DNA of 64,000 nucleotides. Source: JAAYCI01 sp964369525. Its GTDB lineage: Bacteria > Bacillota > Clostridia > Oscillospirales > Ruminococcaceae. Made by a program: the position numbers and the translations under genes. The notes under the pieces are model-generated. The model ran no database searches. It saw nothing but the letters and a program-made list of their open reading frames with translations, and was not told where the DNA came from. Position 1 is the stretch's first letter; every line of letters starts with the position of its first letter. Of the stretch, positions 63,110 to 64,000 are shown one piece after another. Location: NCBI GenBank assembly GCA_964369525.1, contig CAYJEW010000001.1, positions 17,764-81,763 of the forward strand, given 5' to 3'.

Positions 63110-63113
63110 ATGA
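63057..63113 (+). CDS. 18-codon upstream ORF overlapping the FecR start
   Basis: ATG 63057 follows aggagg (63047-63052), a better site than that of the FecR gene. The ORF encodes MFYCWPRQSLYCEREFFV and ends at TGA 63111-63113, which overlaps the FecR ATG 63110-63112. It looks like a leader peptide that couples translation of the FecR protein. Confidence 0.55.
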   Translation: MFYCWPRQSLYCEREFFV

Positions 63114-64000
63114 ACAGCAATGCTGAAAATAATGGCGGTGCTGGTAAAGTGAACGGCAATCTGCTAGCAATAGTTGCGGTGGTACTGGGCGTGGCGGTGC
63201 TGGCATTTTTTGTGTTTGGCCCTACAGCAAGCGCAATTAGGGCTGTAACCATGCGCCTTGTAGAAACCGAGGGCCAGGTAGAGCTTACAAATGCAGACGC
63301 TCAGGCAATGGAGATACAGCAGGGCATGCGCTTGTTTAGCGGCGATTCTGTGTCTACCGCAGCGTCCAGCTTTGCATATATTAGCCTAGATGAGTCTAAA
63401 ACCATCAAGCTAGACGCAAGCTCGGCTTGCACAATGCAAGAAGTAGGAGACCACCTAACAATAGATCTTAACGTAGGCCAGATGTTTTTTGAGGTATCAA
63501 AACCGCTTGGCGAAAACGAGCTTTTTAACATACGCACATCAAATGCCGTTACAAGTATTAGGGGAACATCCGGCTATGTTGTATACATAAGCGATACAGT
63601 GTCGCAGTTTGTGCTTCTTACCGGCAAGCTGGAAATTGCGGTGCAAAACTCTACCACAGGCGAAATGGAAACCATAACGATATACCCCGGCGAGAGCGCT
63701 TTGGTAGACACAACCCCTCAAGCCGACGGTACACCGCCCGCCCAAGTAATAACAGTATCTCCGCTGGATGCAGAGCAGCTGCCGCAGTTTGCGCGCACCT
63801 ACCTGCAAGGTAATGCTGCGCTGCTGGCAGAGATTCAGCAGCAGAGCAATGGGGCCCTCACCCCGATAATAGGCGAGCTACAGCAGGACGATGATGACGA
63901 TGACGATGGCGACAGCGATAGTGATAGCGACAGCGATAGTGATAGCGACAGCGATAGTGATAGCGACAGCGATAACGACAGCGATAGTGATAGCGACAGC
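63110..64000 (+). CDS. FecR-domain membrane protein with Ser-Asp repeat tail, 5' part
   Basis: The frame is open from ATG 63110 to the window's end (297 codons, no stop), so the 3' end is missing. A hydrophobic segment (about 18-37) anchors the protein. A FecR domain follows (about 45-185) with SLDESKTIKLDA and RTSNAVTSIRGTSG, closely matching the lipoprotein at 13903. From about residue 262 comes an acidic run and then (SD)n repeats. Neighbouring CHASE2 cyclase and HD-GYP genes suggest envelope sensing linked to second messengers. RBS aaaggga. Confidence 0.85.
   Translation, partial: MNSNAENNGGAGKVNGNLLAIVAVVLGVAVLAFFVFGPTASAIRAVTMRLVETEGQVELTNADAQAMEIQQGMRLFSGDSVSTAASSFAYISLDESKTIKLDASSACTMQEVGDHLTIDLNVGQMFFEVSKPLGENELFNIRTSNAVTSIRGTSGYVVYISDTVSQFVLLTGKLEIAVQNSTTGEMETITIYPGESALVDTTPQADGTPPAQVITVSPLDAEQLPQFARTYLQGNAALLAEIQQQSNGALTPIIGELQQDDDDDDDGDSDSDSDSDSDSDSDSDSDSDNDSDSDSDS
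63910..64000 (+). repeat. Ser-Asp-coding tandem repeat
   Basis: A repeating unit of about 18 bp (gacagcgatagtgatagc) runs to the window's end, encoding alternating Ser-Asp. SD tails occur in Gram-positive wall proteins. Confidence 0.9.

Overview
The window looks like a chromosomal segment of an uncultured or draft-assembled Clostridia-type Firmicute. The sequence basis is strong AGGAGG-type ribosome binding sites, lipoproteins with short Lipobox signals and Ser/Ala linkers, frequent GTG/TTG starts, argCJBDF order, a DUF1576 gene with a small partner, and many Rho-independent terminators. A 100-N scaffold gap (25382-25481) lies inside a repetitive gene. No rRNA, tRNA, insertion sequence, phage gene or CRISPR array was seen.

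Layout. 1-1688 (+): 3' end of an aconitase-superfamily dehydratase large subunit, an HPr-like protein and aroD. 1900-6926 (-): BMP-family (nucleoside-type) ABC importer, in the order lipoprotein, double ATPase, two permeases. 7392-12907 (-): arginine biosynthesis operon argC-argJ-argB-argD-argF behind a promoter with possible ArgR boxes. 13131-18248 (+): two lipoproteins (one FecR-domain), an NHL beta-propeller and an esterase. 18460-24764 (-): two paralogous PAS/GGDEF signalling genes, one broken by a frameshift and one a 1444-residue PAS/GGDEF/GAF/EAL protein. 25183-28034 (+): large surface protein with STPAS repeats, interrupted by the gap. 28332-34240: DUF1801-like protein, TspO, a membrane solute-binding/degenerate GGDEF/EAL phosphodiesterase, MscS channel and a small membrane protein. 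34385-36139 (+): B12-binding radical SAM protein. 36462-40112 (-): three-subunit xanthine-dehydrogenase-type molybdenum hydroxylase. 40359-45064 (-): aldo/keto reductase, crotonase, small protein, DUF1576 protein, and a 3-hydroxyacyl-CoA dehydrogenase-like enzyme. 45307-47747 (-): two tandem M24 peptidases, divergent from 48325-57421 (+): a complete peptide ABC importer followed by three paralogous TPR proteins and three paralogous Rid proteins. 57719-64000 (+): DUF6935-like protein, metallo-beta-lactamase-fold protein, GAF/HD-GYP protein, CHASE2/class III nucleotide cyclase, and a FecR-domain protein with a Ser-Asp repeat tail that runs off the window.

How the genes fit together. Two themes dominate. 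One is nucleotide second-messenger signalling: GGDEF, EAL, HD-GYP and class III cyclase domains, with extracellular sensing by CHASE2 and solute-binding domains, plus two related FecR-domain envelope proteins. The other is import and breakdown of nutrients: nucleosides, peptides, a molybdenum hydroxylase and acyl-CoA-type enzymes. The most unusual unit is the peptide-importer locus. Its operon carries TPR x3 and Rid x3, the Rid proteins all lack the catalytic arginine of the RidA subgroup, and the divergent genes encode two Xaa-Pro-type peptidases. A second point of interest is the FecR gene at 63110. It is preceded by an 18-codon upstream ORF whose stop overlaps the FecR start, and by two 12-bp direct repeats spaced three helical turns apart.
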